Below, in pieces: positions 22,780-34,552 of a DNA stretch of 64,000 nt. Both the position numbers and the translations under genes were made by a program. Below the pieces are notes generated by a model. It did not search any database and was not told where the DNA came from. It saw only the letters and a program-made list of their open reading frames with translations. Origin of the DNA: Pseudocercospora fijiensis CIRAD86 (lineage: Eukaryota; Ascomycota; Dothideomycetes; Mycosphaerellales; Mycosphaerellaceae); assembly GCF_000340215.1 (NCBI RefSeq), contig NW_006921553.1:62001-126000 (forward strand), written 5' to 3'. Position 1 is the stretch's first letter; each line of letters opens with the position of its first letter.

Positions 22780-25700
22780 ATACTAAACTTACCCTATAAT
22801 ATACTCCTCGGGACGGATATTATAACGCCCGTAGGATTTATTATCTATATAGGCGCTAGATATATTAAGATAATAGGAAACGACGGCGCGCTTATACCGA
22901 TCGCCTATTCGCTAAAATCTAATCGTTTCCTACGCGCTAATATTAAGTCTATAGATAGACTAAGAGTACTACTACGTATAGCCGTTATAGCTAAGGTATA
23001 AATCGATAAAGCCGACGCCTTAAAGGACGTAAATAGGGACTTCCTCTTCGCGCTAAATCTACTAAGCCTCCCTAATACGGCGGTAGTATACGCCTATATA
23101 GCTAGACTAGAGATACTAGCGGTATAGGTCCGTAATCTTAGCTACGATAACGACTTAATTATTTAGCAATATCGAAGTATAAGCGAATTATAGGAACTAT
23201 AGCTAGATAACTTCTACTAGATCGACAAGTTCGATACCGACCCTAAGTCGATAGAGCGTAAGATTAGCGGCGCGCCTCTTAGACGAGATCTACGACTAAT
23301 AAATAGGCTCTACTATATATCCGAATCGATAGACCTACGGTTACTAGTAGTTTTTTAAAGCGACGCTATAGGCTAGTTTTAGTTAATTCCGCCTCTAGCT
23401 AAAGACTCCGCAAATCGCGATTAGGCTAGAGTAGGCCTATAATTCCGGCAGATCCGTAAATCTTAACCTACTATTTACGGACTTAGCGAAAACGACGAGA
23501 TAGACTTAATAGACCTAGACTACCCTTCCGATACTACGAAGATCTTAGTAGATATAGGGATAGTAACCGTTATAACCTCGGCTAGAGTAACGATCTATAT
23601 AGCGAATCTAGATACCGCGGTAGCCTTAGATATTAGGTCTATCGTAGAGAAATACCCCTAACTATAGATAGATCGGGATACGACGATCGATCTTTTTAAA
23701 GATAGATAGCTAGAGCTCCTACTTAAATCGGGCTAGGAAAACGAGAAGTTTAGTAGTAAGGTCTACTATATATCCGATAAGGATAATATAGAGGTAAATA
23801 AGCAGTTTAATAAGCTTTATACTTAAGGCAAAATAGCCTATAGTAAAAAGCTATCGCCGCTAGTATAGCTAGTCTTTATAGTCTAGAGAACTCTTTTCCG
23901 CGACGATAGTACTATATATAGGAAGCCGCGTATAGTAATCGATATCCGAGGCCTTAATAGTATATCCTAGAAGGATACCTACCCGCTACTACTCTAGGAC
24001 GATATTATCGCGAAATTACGCGGCTATAAGTATATTTCTATTATAAATATAAGATCTATATTCTACTAGTTCGTAGTCGCGGAAAAGGATCGCTAGAAAT
24101 TTACCGTTAATACTACGCGGGGATAGGAATATCTAAAAGTCGCTACTATAGGTTACTATAATAGCGTATAGTACGTATAAAGACTACTCGATCGTACCCT
24201 ACGGGAATTCGGCGACGTAGCGAATAGGTATATTAATAATATAGTTCTCGGCTCGGTAGACCTAGAGTCCTACCGAGATTTGCTTAATCGCGTATTTAAA
24301 AAAATAGATAAGATACGGTTTAGTTTAGAGCTAGAAAAGGCGTTCTTAGATTTCCCCTCTATAAAAATCCTAGATAGAGAAGTAGACGGAAAAGGCTTCG
24401 TAACGTAGGCGGATCGACTTATAGTACTACGAGAATTAGAAAAACCTACTAACGCCGAATAACTTAAGTAATATCTCGGACTAGTAGGCTACCTTAGGTC
24501 TATAGTACTATACTACGGAAGAATTACCCTACCGCTATAATAGGCGAAAGTTGCGGCTATAAAGGATTATTAGGCTACTTAAACGAAAGGAGGCAAGCGA
24601 CGCGCTTAAATACGGGGCGCGCGCCTCTAATAGACTAACGAAATAAATACCGCTTAGGAAATTATATAGTCGATATAGTCGGAAGAGTACCGAGGGTTTC
24701 TTTAGCATTTTAACCCTAAGTCTACCCTCTATATCGACGTTAATATATCTAAGGAATTCGGAATCGGGGTAATATACTACTAAGTCTACGGAGACTTAGA
24801 TATAGAATACGAGGAGCCCGAACTAGTAACTCGTAGAGACGATATAGTTTCGGATTTCGTTAATAGTACTACCTAGTTACGGAGATCTAAGCAATTCCCG
24901 CGTAATAGACTTAAGGTCTTAGGATTTACTAGCTATATACTTACCGGGGCCGAAGCCTACTACTAGCCTATAGAACTCGAATTGTTCGGGGTAGTATAGG
25001 CAATTAAGAGGGCCTCTTATATAGTAGATTCCGCGCTAAAGACTATCGTAGTTACCGACTATAGTATAGTTACTATAATAGCGAAAAAGATATAGATCGT
25101 AACGACGGTGTCTACGGCCGGCCTTAACCGCCGAATTATCTAAGCCGCGGTATATATTTCCTAGTTTATAAACCTCGATATTATTTATAGGCCGGGTAGG
25201 AATTATATCGCTCCCGATATACTCTCCCGATTATAAGGTACGAGCTCTCCTAATCGATATAACCTTAATATAAGCGGCTTCGACGAGATTCCCGCGATAT
25301 TAGTAAGAGCGCCGATATTAGAAATGCTATAAAACCCTACGTCTATCGAAGATATCGGGAGCGGCGTAGAAAAGATATATATTATAAAAAGATCTAGACG
25401 ATATACGAACGATACCTAGAATCGGCCTATACTAAAGACCGGTACTATACCCCCTTACCTAGATCCTAGGCCGCGATCCTTAGCCCTTCCGAACTTCTAT
25501 CTAAGCGTTCCTATTCTTCCTACTATAGCGTTAGTTAATATAGTATCCCTATCCGGGATCGACTATACTAAGTATTTTCTTTCGCGACTCGATAGATATA
25601 AATACTAGGCCTACGATAAGATCCCTATATTTTTCTATAGTCTCCGAGGGGAACCTAGCTATTATATTAAAACGGTTATATCGCTATCCGATAACTTTAA

Positions 25701-27420
25701 AACCTAGCTAAGATAGGCTTATTAAGAAGACCGTCCGTAAAGACGTTTACTCTCCGTCCTTTAATCTATTAAAATAGCGTATATATAGGAATAGTAACCT
25801 TAGCCGGATCGAATATTAAACCGGTAGGCGAGGAGGAAGTAGAAACGCGAGCGAGATAGAGAGCTTAAGCGAAGATCCGTATATCTCGAAGCCGCCTAGC
25901 GTAAAGATAGTAGCGAGAAACTATAGGTCTATCCTAAGGCGACGCCCGGCTATCTCCTAAAACCGCCTTCTCTCCGCTCTTTAGAGGATACGGCCGCTCG
26001 TAGTATATAGAACGCGCTTAAGAGACTAGACGATATTCCTATAGACCTAAAGTCCTTATATAGTATTAGATTCTTTCGGGAGGACGGCCTTATCTACTAC
26101 GTCGACCTAGTTTTACTTTACTCTCGATTATATATTCCTTTCGCTCTTACTTATAAGATCTTTAAGATAGTATATAACCTAAGGTACTACGCGGGGTTCT
26201 AGCGTACGCTCGATTAAGTTAACGCTAGTTTCTATATTAGGTACTACCGTCGATATTTAGAACGATATATCGATTAGTATAATATATATAAGGCGAACTA
26301 ATCGACTCGGTATAAGCCTTACGGCTAGCTTAACCTAATAGACTCGAAGTATCGACTTCCTATAGACGTCTAAATAGCGGATTAGATTATAAGACTCCCG
26401 CCTACTAACGAAGGTTTCGATACGCTCCTTATAGTTACCTATAAGAAATCTAAGCGAGTTTTGCTACTTCCCGGGAAATGCTAGTAAACTATAGAAACGT
26501 AGGTAGCCTAATACCTTACGTCTATCTAAGAACGATCTTAGCGGATTGCTAAGGTATTTATTTGCGACCGGGACCCTAAATAGCTATCTAAATTTTTTAC
26601 TACGATAATAAAGCTACTAGGTATATCGATCCTCGCCTCTATAGCTTACTACCTATAGATAGATAGCTAGTCTAAGCGTACAAATTAGACCGTTAAGATC
26701 GCTATACGGTATTTTGTTACGGCAAATCTAGATATATAGTAGACGGACGTCCTTCCCTCTCTTATATCCTATCTCGGGAGTATTAAGAATACGAGCACCG
26801 GCGTCTCGCCCGATAAGATGCTTTTCGGGTTCGATTTAAATACTAACGCCTTTATTAGGCTCCGGGAACTATAGCTAAAAGACTACGTAACGCTACGATA
26901 GTAGTTTCGCGACGTAGCCGAGGAATCTATAGCCTTCGTAGCGGTAGATATAAAGCACCGCTACGATACTAAGCATTAGTATATATTCTTCGAGCCGGGA
27001 GACTATACTATACTTAGGCTATATTACGGATATCGCGTATATAGTTAGAGCTATCGCAAATATAGTAATTAGGCTATAGGCCCTTTTAAGATTAAGAGAA
27101 GGATAGGTAAGCTAGCCTATAAACTAGAGCTACCGAAATTAGCTAAGTTCTACCCGGTAATATCGATCGCGTAGCTTAAGCTAGCCCCTAACCTAGTAAA
27201 GGACCCGTTCGTAAGACTATACGACCGTATCCCCGTACCGATAGACCTAGAGTCTAAGTAACTAATAATAACTCCTAAACGCGTTTTAGAGAAGCGTAGT
27301 TTTAGAGGAAAAACGGAATATCTAGTTAAGTAGAAGGACGAGTAGCCGATAATAAATAAATAGATTAGGGTAGACGACCTTCTAGAGAGTAACGCTTACC
27401 TAATCGACTAGTTTGAGGAC
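22780..27420 (+). pseudogene. Gypsy pol: protease end, RT, RNase H, integrase, chromodomain-like tail
   Basis: LLGTDIITPVGF near 22,800 resembles the C-terminal part of a retropepsin. RT is at about 23,840-24,540 (KPRIVIDIRGLNS; the active box reads YINNI at 24,229-24,243; then YLGLVGYLRS). RNase H is at about 24,690-25,240 (YRPGRNYIAPDILSRL). An integrase zinc-binding region is at about 26,140-26,330, and its core is at 26,340-26,900 (YYPQIDSQSKRTNQTV, counterpart of HPQTDGQxERxN). GPFKIKRRIGKLAYKLELP lies near 27,090-27,150. A chromodomain-like PKRVLEKRSFRGKTEYLVKW lies at about 27,275-27,335. The last motif suggests a chromovirus-type targeting tail. Confidence 0.85.
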
Positions 27421-28649
27421 TCCTAAATTACGGATAAGTAGATTAGTTAGATAAAACTATCCCTAATATTACGAATACCTACGTAGGTCGCGCCGATAGT
27501 AAAGCGACTCTAGTCTAATAATAATAACGAGGAATAGCTATAGCGAGATACGTAGCTTATAAGACGGTAGCCGCTAAGAGGAGGTAGAAGGCCGAACTAC
27601 GCGGAAGACAGCGACCCTAAGTCTATTAAGAGGGCTACCTAACCCGACGCCTAGGAAGCGTAGATAGGTTAGTCGGCTACCGATATAGACCCGAACCGGC
27701 TAACTTCGCTAGTAAGCAAAAATACTACGTTAAACGAATCGATTAGCTTAGACGTATATCGCTTCCGCGATAGCGGTAGCTACGACGCCCGGAAATAGGC
27801 TAAGACCTTAGATCTACTAACTATATCTAACGTTAGATCGCGCGAACTAAAGGCTAGGGCGCTTATCCTAACGGTAAGGCGCCTTACTAAGGAGGAAATC
27901 TAGCGATAGAGAGATACTTCTACCCTACTAAATATATAAGTAGGGGTATATCGTAGAATCCTCCGTAATAATACCTTACCGTCCTTTTTTACTACGCTAC
28001 GTTTCCCTCTAATTACTACGAATCGGTACCTCGATCTATAGCTATAGGTTTTTCCCCCGTTAGGAGAAATCTAAGAAGTTTTCCGGGAAAATTACCTAAA
28101 TAGATCTTGTACGTATTATAGACCTAGACATTAGGCCTAAGAGGCTACCCTATCTTTCTCCCTTACCCTTACTTCCGACTATTCTAGCGCCTTCTATCTA
28201 TTAGATATACGCGGCTAGAATAAGGTTTGTATACCCGCGCGACCGTTACGTAGAAGCTCGGACTATATCGCCGAAGTAATATTTTAACTATCGCTCGAAT
28301 TAATAATAATAATAATATATATAGCAACGAGGCGTAATAAGTATACGAGGCGTATAACTATAGCTATCTATATTATAGCAATATTAAATAAGTATTATAA
28401 AGAAGTATTACTACCGATATAGCCGGAGGATCGAAGCTTTAGTAGAAGCGCGGCGCGATAATATTCGGTTAGGAGGATACGCCTCTACTAGAGTATACGC
28501 CTCTACTAGGCGGTACCCCCGAAACGCCTCCGTCCGGCTAGGTAACGATATCGCTATAGCGCGGCGAAGACCCTAAGGGAATAGAATAAGGTAACGAAGT
28601 AGAGAATAGAGAGAATTCTAAAGTAATAGAAATAGATAGAGAAGATAGT

Positions 28650-30830
28650 AATAATAACTATAAGGGAGATAGAGGACGGGAGCCTATTCCCGAGAATAAA
28701 GAGAATAAGAATAAAGAGAATAAAAACGAAGAAAATAAAAATAAAAAAACTAATAATAAGGAAGGGGAGCCTATTCCTAGAACTAAGAATAAGGATACTA
28801 CTAGAAATAGGGGAAATCCCGAGGATAGTTAATCTACTACTCTAAATAATAGGGGAGTAGTAGCAAGGTAGGCTATACCTACTAATAGGGAAGAGCAAGG
28901 ATAGGATAACGATAGGGCTAAGAAAGAGGTTTCCGATAATAGCGGAGAAGAAGAGTAGGGTTAGTAGACTACTAAGAGATAGGCGCCTAAGACGAAGCGT
29001 CTTATTATCGCGCTACCTAAGCCGGGCGAAATCCTACGTATACCGTACCTAGACAAGGTACCGAGGTTTTCTAATATACTCTCGTATATCGATAGGGCTA
29101 GGTATAAGGCTAACGCCGTCTCAGACGTACTAGGTATACTAGTACGCTCTATTAACGGTATAATACGGCGCGAACACAAACTCCTATATAAGATTATAAC
29201 GAACGGCAGGCCGGAAAAGGCTTTAGTACTATAGTTACCCGTAGCTCCTATCTACGCCGAGCGGTATACGGCCTTCGGCACTCCTCGAATCGAGTATACG
29301 CTTATACCTTAGGTCTATAAGACGATTAGCGCCTTAGGCAATCGCCTATATTATACCTTAGAGACTAGCTATAACGCCGACGCGCCGTACTATTACGATA
29401 CCTATAATTAGTAGGGTCGCGAACGCCTCGACCTCTACGAGTAAAAGCTTCGCGACGGTATAGAGACTAAGGCTAGACGCTAGGTCTATCGTAAAGAATC
29501 GAAAGAAGAGGGCCTTAGGGACGATAGCTATACTACCCTATAGGTCGAATTAGAGATAGAGGGCGAGCGCGCCGTACGTCTCGCCGATATTAAGAAGGCC
29601 TTAAAAGCTAAGCTCGACTAGTATAAAAGGAAGTTTAAGAAAAAGGATAATAAGGGCCGCGATATATATAGCAACTGCCTCTAGCCGGACCTCGCCTCCT
29701 TTAAGGACGAGTACGATTTCGATACCGACGAGGATAAGCCTACCTAAGCTAGAAAGAAGGCTATCCTTAGCGCGCGCGCGGCATTACGAGCTAATTAGTT
29801 TATCGATATACTATCTAACGGACTAGCGGTATACCTCTTAAAGGTCTAGCTATCGTATTTCGACCTTAACGAGTTTAAAACGGCGCTCGTCGACCTAGAC
29901 GCTATATACGGTTCCGAGAAGTACGTAAATTAGTAATACGCCCCTCCTAGCGAATAGCTAAAGGCGATCTAGAAGAGTACGGGCGAGATCTACCCTCCTA
30001 AATAGATAAGGAAAGGATAGAGCGGACTAAGGAACCCTTACTATAGTACTAACGTACGCTTACTCGAGTAGGCGACCGCTAGTAATAAGCTACTATATAA
30101 TATTAATAAAGACGGTTTCTCTACGGATAACTCGATTATATACGCCCCTAAGGCTCTAGAGGACTTTTCTATACCGGACTACGCTATCCTAAAATACGAG
30201 CGCGACAGTTTTGCTTATATAATAGCTTTTTAGAAGACTTACTAAGGCTAAATAACGCCTCTAGCCGTCGCCTACTACGCGTTAGTATACTAGGTTACGG
30301 AGGGAGCGTACTACCTCGTAAGCTACCTAGAGGTAGCGAGTTGTTTCGCCGGACTAATCGCCGATATAGTCGAGCGCTATAAAAAAGACCTAAGATAGAA
30401 AATTGCCGCCGACCTTAAGTCTATTCTCGATATCTTCTATAAACCCTTCCTAGCGCTAGTCCTTTAGGGCGAGTAGCTAAAAATATAGCGATCGATATAT
30501 ATATAGCTAATTATAGTACTAGTAGACGACAAAAGCTAGCAATTAGAATACGGCGCTATTACTAAGGACTTCGAGCGCGTTATCCGCAACTTTTAGATAT
30601 AGTTAAGCCGTTTCCCGCTAGGCCTACGCGCCCTACTAATAGACCTAATATTAAGTCTTATACCGGCTACCTAAGGCATAATCTTTTAGGATATTCCTTT
30701 AGCCTACTATAAAGAAAAAGCTAAAGGCGATAACGAAAGACGGATACTAACGCCCGGCGATACTACTATATCCCGACTATATAAAGTAGAAGAAAGCAAT
30801 CGACTAGAGGATATCTATATAGACTAAGAA
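28650..30830 (+). pseudogene. Extra ORF-X downstream of integrase in the 15.2-kb element (unknown)
   Basis: One frame (codons in phase with 28680) runs about 720 codons through RIP stops. It starts with an Asn/Lys/Glu low-complexity stretch (28,680-28,790), then LIIALPKPGEILRIPYLDKV near 29,000, DIKKALKAKLD near 29,590, and YLVSYLEVASCFAGLIADIV near 30,315. I do not recognise a family: no transmembrane envelope pattern, no known polymerase motif. It lies between the integrase and the 3' LTR, where env-like or transduced genes sit in other LTR elements. Confidence 0.55.
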
Positions 30831-30839
30831 ATTTAAGGC

Positions 30840-33175
30840 TAAACTCTAAGAATAGAAGGCCTAGGAGTAGGCCGACGTAAAGGCTTAGAAAGTAGCCTAG
30901 AAAGCCGCGAAAGTATAGAAGGCCGCCTCTATCTCGATAGCTAGAAAGCGTAAGGATGCGCCTACGTCGGCCCTAACTACCGCTAAAAAGGCTAAGTCTA
31001 CTAAAGCCGATAATAGTAGAGCCGACCCGCTAACTACCGCTAAAAAGGCTAAGTCGACTAAAGCCGACCCGCTAACTACTACTAAAAAGGCTAAGTCTAC
31101 TAAAGCTAACGATAGCAAAGCCGATCCGGATACTAGGAAAGGCAAATCTATAAAGGCGCCCGCCGGGAAGGCCGTAATAGTAGGAAAGGCTAAGTCTACT
31201 AAAGCGCAAACCGCGGCGCCGGAGAAAGTAACCGGTAAGAGTAATTTAGACTTAAGTAAGCCTATAACTCGCGTAGACGAGGAGATCTTACCCGTAGACG
31301 CTACTATCTATATAGGACTACCTCCCTAAGGGCTCCTTACGGATTCGACGATCCGCCTCCCTATAAGCCGTTTCGACTTTCCGAGACTTATAATAGCCTT
31401 CCGTAACGTAGACTTAGAGCGGGTACTACCCGGTAATAAGCTACGTCTATTAAGGGAGTAGGAGAAGAACTTTATCCGCCGCTCCGTAGCTTTTTACGAA
31501 CTTAATATCGATACTAGCTAGCTTATCCTCGCGATATTCCTAAACGAAGAATAGAAAGCCTACCTCTACTATCTAATACTAGTCGTATTAAATTTTAACT
31601 ACGAGTGCGGAAACATTTACTTCTAAGTCTCCTAAATGCTAGTATCTACTTAGGATAAGATCGAGAAAATTAATAAAGCCGACTCTTTCCCGAATCGAGA
31701 TTTCGTTACTAGTATATCTAGAGACGATAGAGACGTAGATATAAACGCTTTCCGTAACTAGACGAACTAGATACTAAGTTACGCCCCTAAGCAAATAATA
31801 AACGTTATTTAACAAAACGGCGACCGCTTAATGCTTTACCTAATAAGTAAGCTCCTTATATCGGCGGTACCCTTACTATTAAAAGCCGCTATCCTTCGAT
31901 ACTAGATAAAGGCACTCGTCCTAATAGACGGGAATAACGAGATCTAGCCTATACCCTAGGCGACTATCGTTTACTATAAGGGAGATAACGACGTTAGATA
32001 GCTACTTAAGTACTTTGCGCGGAAACTCGACGACCGAAGCGGCGGACGGCCGCTATAGCAAATCGCGACTAAGGATACCGGGTACTCTAGGTCTACTATA
32101 GACAACGCGTTTCGGCCCTCTAGGGAGGATGTTCTCGATAAGCTCGAGGCCGTAAAATAGCTATATTTCGCGGAGCTAATATATGCCCGCCCCGTAAAGA
32201 TAGTCTAGTAAATTCCGCCGGAGCCTACGTCTATCGACGATAGCCGTACCTTACTAATCGAGGCGATACGTAACTATAGATAGGACGACGACGACTTTCG
32301 GAAGGTATTAGCTACATTATAAGGAAATTAGTAAGAGGATACCGACCCGTAAGAATTTAAGCAATATATCGGCCTCCTTATAAAAGCCGTCGGCGACGCG
32401 CTCGAAGATAGCGGCTACGATTAAGTAATAGACGACGAAGACCTCGCCGAACTAGACGCTAACGAGAGGTTATAGTACGAGAGATATATCGCGCTATATT
32501 AGAAGTTCGGTACCGCGTTTACCTAACTACTAAAAGAGAATTAGAGAGAGGTTATAGACTACGGTAACTAATTCGACTAGGAAGGCACCGAATAGGACGG
32601 CAAATTCGACCCTACTAACCTCGATAATATTATAGAGTTTATAAATACACTCGCCCATTTCTAGTTAGAAGACGGCACTATTAAATACAATAACGAAGAC
32701 GAGCCGACCCTAAGTCTACCCCTAATTATCGATTCTATCTAGTATATATCTAAAGAACCTAACTCCGCTACGAATACGATTAAGGCTATAAAAGACCTGC
32801 CGCTACTATAGTACCTTAGACAAGAGGAAAGCGACCTTTTTAAACTACTTGCCGCGCTCTATAGATTAGTACGACCGAGCGGCGATAAGGGCCTACGTAA
32901 GGCGCTCGGAAAACTTACCGTAGAGACTTTTAATAGTCTATATCCTACTAATAAGAAAAAGGGCCTCCGCTTTTTAGAACTGCGCCCTCTATATTAAGGA
33001 GAACCCGATAACGAGCATCCTAGAGACCCCGCAGTTAGCGAATAGTAGTGCTTCTTATACTCTCGCGCGTTAACGACCTAGCTAGAGGAAATAGGATATT
33101 AAGTATTAGCGGGCAAGGAAGAATAGGGATAGCGAGACGAAAAATAGGGGCGTATAGCCTAAAATCTCTTTTGTT
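30840..33175 (+). pseudogene. Extra ORF-Y, Lys/Ala-rich then globular (unknown)
   Basis: The frame is +1 relative to ORF-X and runs about 770 codons to near the 3' LTR. The N-terminal part is a Lys/Ala/Gln-rich coiled-coil-like stretch. Then repeats of AKKAKSTKA follow (30,982-31,220, at least four), then a long globular region (ITRVDEEILPVDATIYIGLPP near 31,262; IIDSI, KALGKLTVETFNSLYPT near 32,900). It has no recognised homologue. It could be the same protein as ORF-X joined by a frameshift or a lost intron near 30,830. Confidence 0.5.
30975..31220 (+). repeat. Lys-rich coding repeats in ORF-Y
   Basis: Imperfect repeats containing GCTAAAAAGGCTAAGTCTAC start near 30,982, 31,033 and 31,081 and a degenerate form lies near 31,185. 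The complement gives an apparent 82-aa Leu/Ala/Val-rich minus-strand ORF that is only an antisense shadow. Confidence 0.75.
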
Positions 33176-33237
33176 ATATATACAGATACTAAGTCTACCG
33201 TCCGCGTAGTCGCGGACATTTCGGGACCGGGGGATTC

Positions 33238-33359
33238 TATTACGAAGGCAGGCACAGGCATAGGCTAGGTAGGAGGCCCTAGCCTCCTATAGTATATACT
33301 TCTCTAAGCCTAGATAGACTTAGAATGATTATCTACTTTATAATATACGATGTATAACA
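33238..33359 (+). repeat. 3' LTR, 122 bp
   Basis: Same sequence as 18117-18238, but slightly less RIPped (retains GGCACAGGCA). Followed by the CTAAG target duplicate (33360-33364) and then copy B sequence. Confidence 0.93.
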
Positions 33360-34552
33360 CTAAGACTATACCTATTACTAGATCGATATATAGTATCTCC
33401 TCGCTTTTTTTAGTCCCTTTATTCGTAGTATTAAGCTCTATTGCGGTATCCTAAACTCTAGTATTATTATTCTCGGCTATTTAAATATCTCCGTTACTAT
33501 CGGTCGTATCGATAGAGGTAGTAGCTATAGGTCTAAATGCTATTAGTTAACGTTTTAAAGAAAAATATACCGGCTATAGCTACCGGCTGTAGCTACGAGC
33601 TACGGCCGCTAGCTAGATTAACTTACGCTACTAGAACTTTACGCTCGAAAACTAGCTATAATTCTTTCCTCCTCTTAGCCTTCTCTTAGGTTGTCTTCTT
33701 ATTCTAACCTTTACTTTTTTTCTATAGGCGCTAGCTATCGATAGAATACCTTATTCCGCGCCTTTCTTCTCTTATTCTTAGCTCTCTTATCCTTATCTAT
33801 CTTCTCCTTTCTTTTATAGTCTCGTACGGGATTCTTTTTTGTAGAGTACTCTTCCTTAGTCTTATGCTTTTTAGTTAGACACTTAGGTAAAATAAACTCG
33901 CGGTCTTTAGTTTTATCTTCTATTTAGCGCGCGGCGCGCTTCTCTCTTACTATTATAAGGAAAAGGGGTAGGGGCGTAGCGTATAGTAGTTATTATCGGT
34001 ATAGGTATAGAGGAAGAAGTTAAAAGATATAAGAATATCGCGAAGTCCTTATTATTGCCGCCTATATAACGTTATATAGGTAAGCTTTCGCAACTACAGT
34101 TACTATACCCTAGTAATAGTAACTACGCCCTAGTAACGGTAACTACGCCCTAATAACGGCAACTACGCCCTAGTAATAGCAACTACTCCCTAGTAACGGT
34201 AATAGAGCGTAGTAAATATAACCTAGTTACTATTATAGCCGGCAATCGTAGCCGGTAGTCGAATAAGAGTATCCTTATAGTAAAACTACGCCCTAGTAAT
34301 AGCAACTACGCCCTAGTAACGGTAAAAGAGCGTAGTAAATATAATATAGTTACTATTATAGCCGGTAATTGTAGCCGGTAGTCGAATAGGAGTGTCCTTA
34401 TAGTAAAACTAATATAGTCTCTAGTTTAAATTAGGAATCTTTATAGTTCGAAAAAACTAAACCGGAACTAGGGAGCTAGTTCGCCGCTAAGAAACTAAAC
34501 TATATACGTTTAGTAGTTCGGAAACCGAACTACTACGGGGTCTAAACTAGTT

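Larger units (their letters stand above)
18117..33359 (+). mobile_element. 15.2-kb Ty3/Gypsy chromodomain-type LTR retrotransposon
   Basis: Flanked by 122-bp LTRs and the 5-bp duplication CTAAG, inserted in hAT copy B. Order on the + strand is gag, protease-like region, reverse transcriptase, RNase H, integrase, chromodomain-like end, then about 4.5 kb of additional coding frames before the polypurine-like stretch GGGACCGGGGGA at about 33,223-33,234. Order RT-RNase H-integrase defines Ty3/Gypsy. The length is two to three times that of common fungal Gypsy elements. RIPped throughout, with long stop-riddled but indel-poor frames. Confidence 0.92.
345..34544 (-). mobile_element. hAT transposon copy B, interrupted by copy A and a Gypsy element
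   Basis: Segments 345-2392, 12888-18116 and 33365-34544 together are the reverse complement of hAT copy A, in the same gene order. The right end at 34544 has the family TIR (CCGAACTACTACGGGGTCTA) and the 11-bp-arm hairpin at 34511-34535. The candidate adjoining 8-bp target duplicate is AACTAGTT (34545-34552); its partner is not in the window. Homology on the left fades near 345, so the 3' end is lost or diverged. Copy A is inserted about 100 bp past the CENP-A-like gene of copy B, and the 15.2-kb LTR element interrupts its first gene. Copy B is therefore older than both insertions. Confidence 0.88.

Noticed and set aside
28961..29179. 72-aa minus-strand ORF
   Set aside because: Antisense of the long + frame ORF-X in the Gypsy element.
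30897..31145. 82-aa hydrophobic repeat ORF on the minus strand
   Set aside because: Complement of the Lys-rich AKKAKSTKA coding repeats on the + strand.
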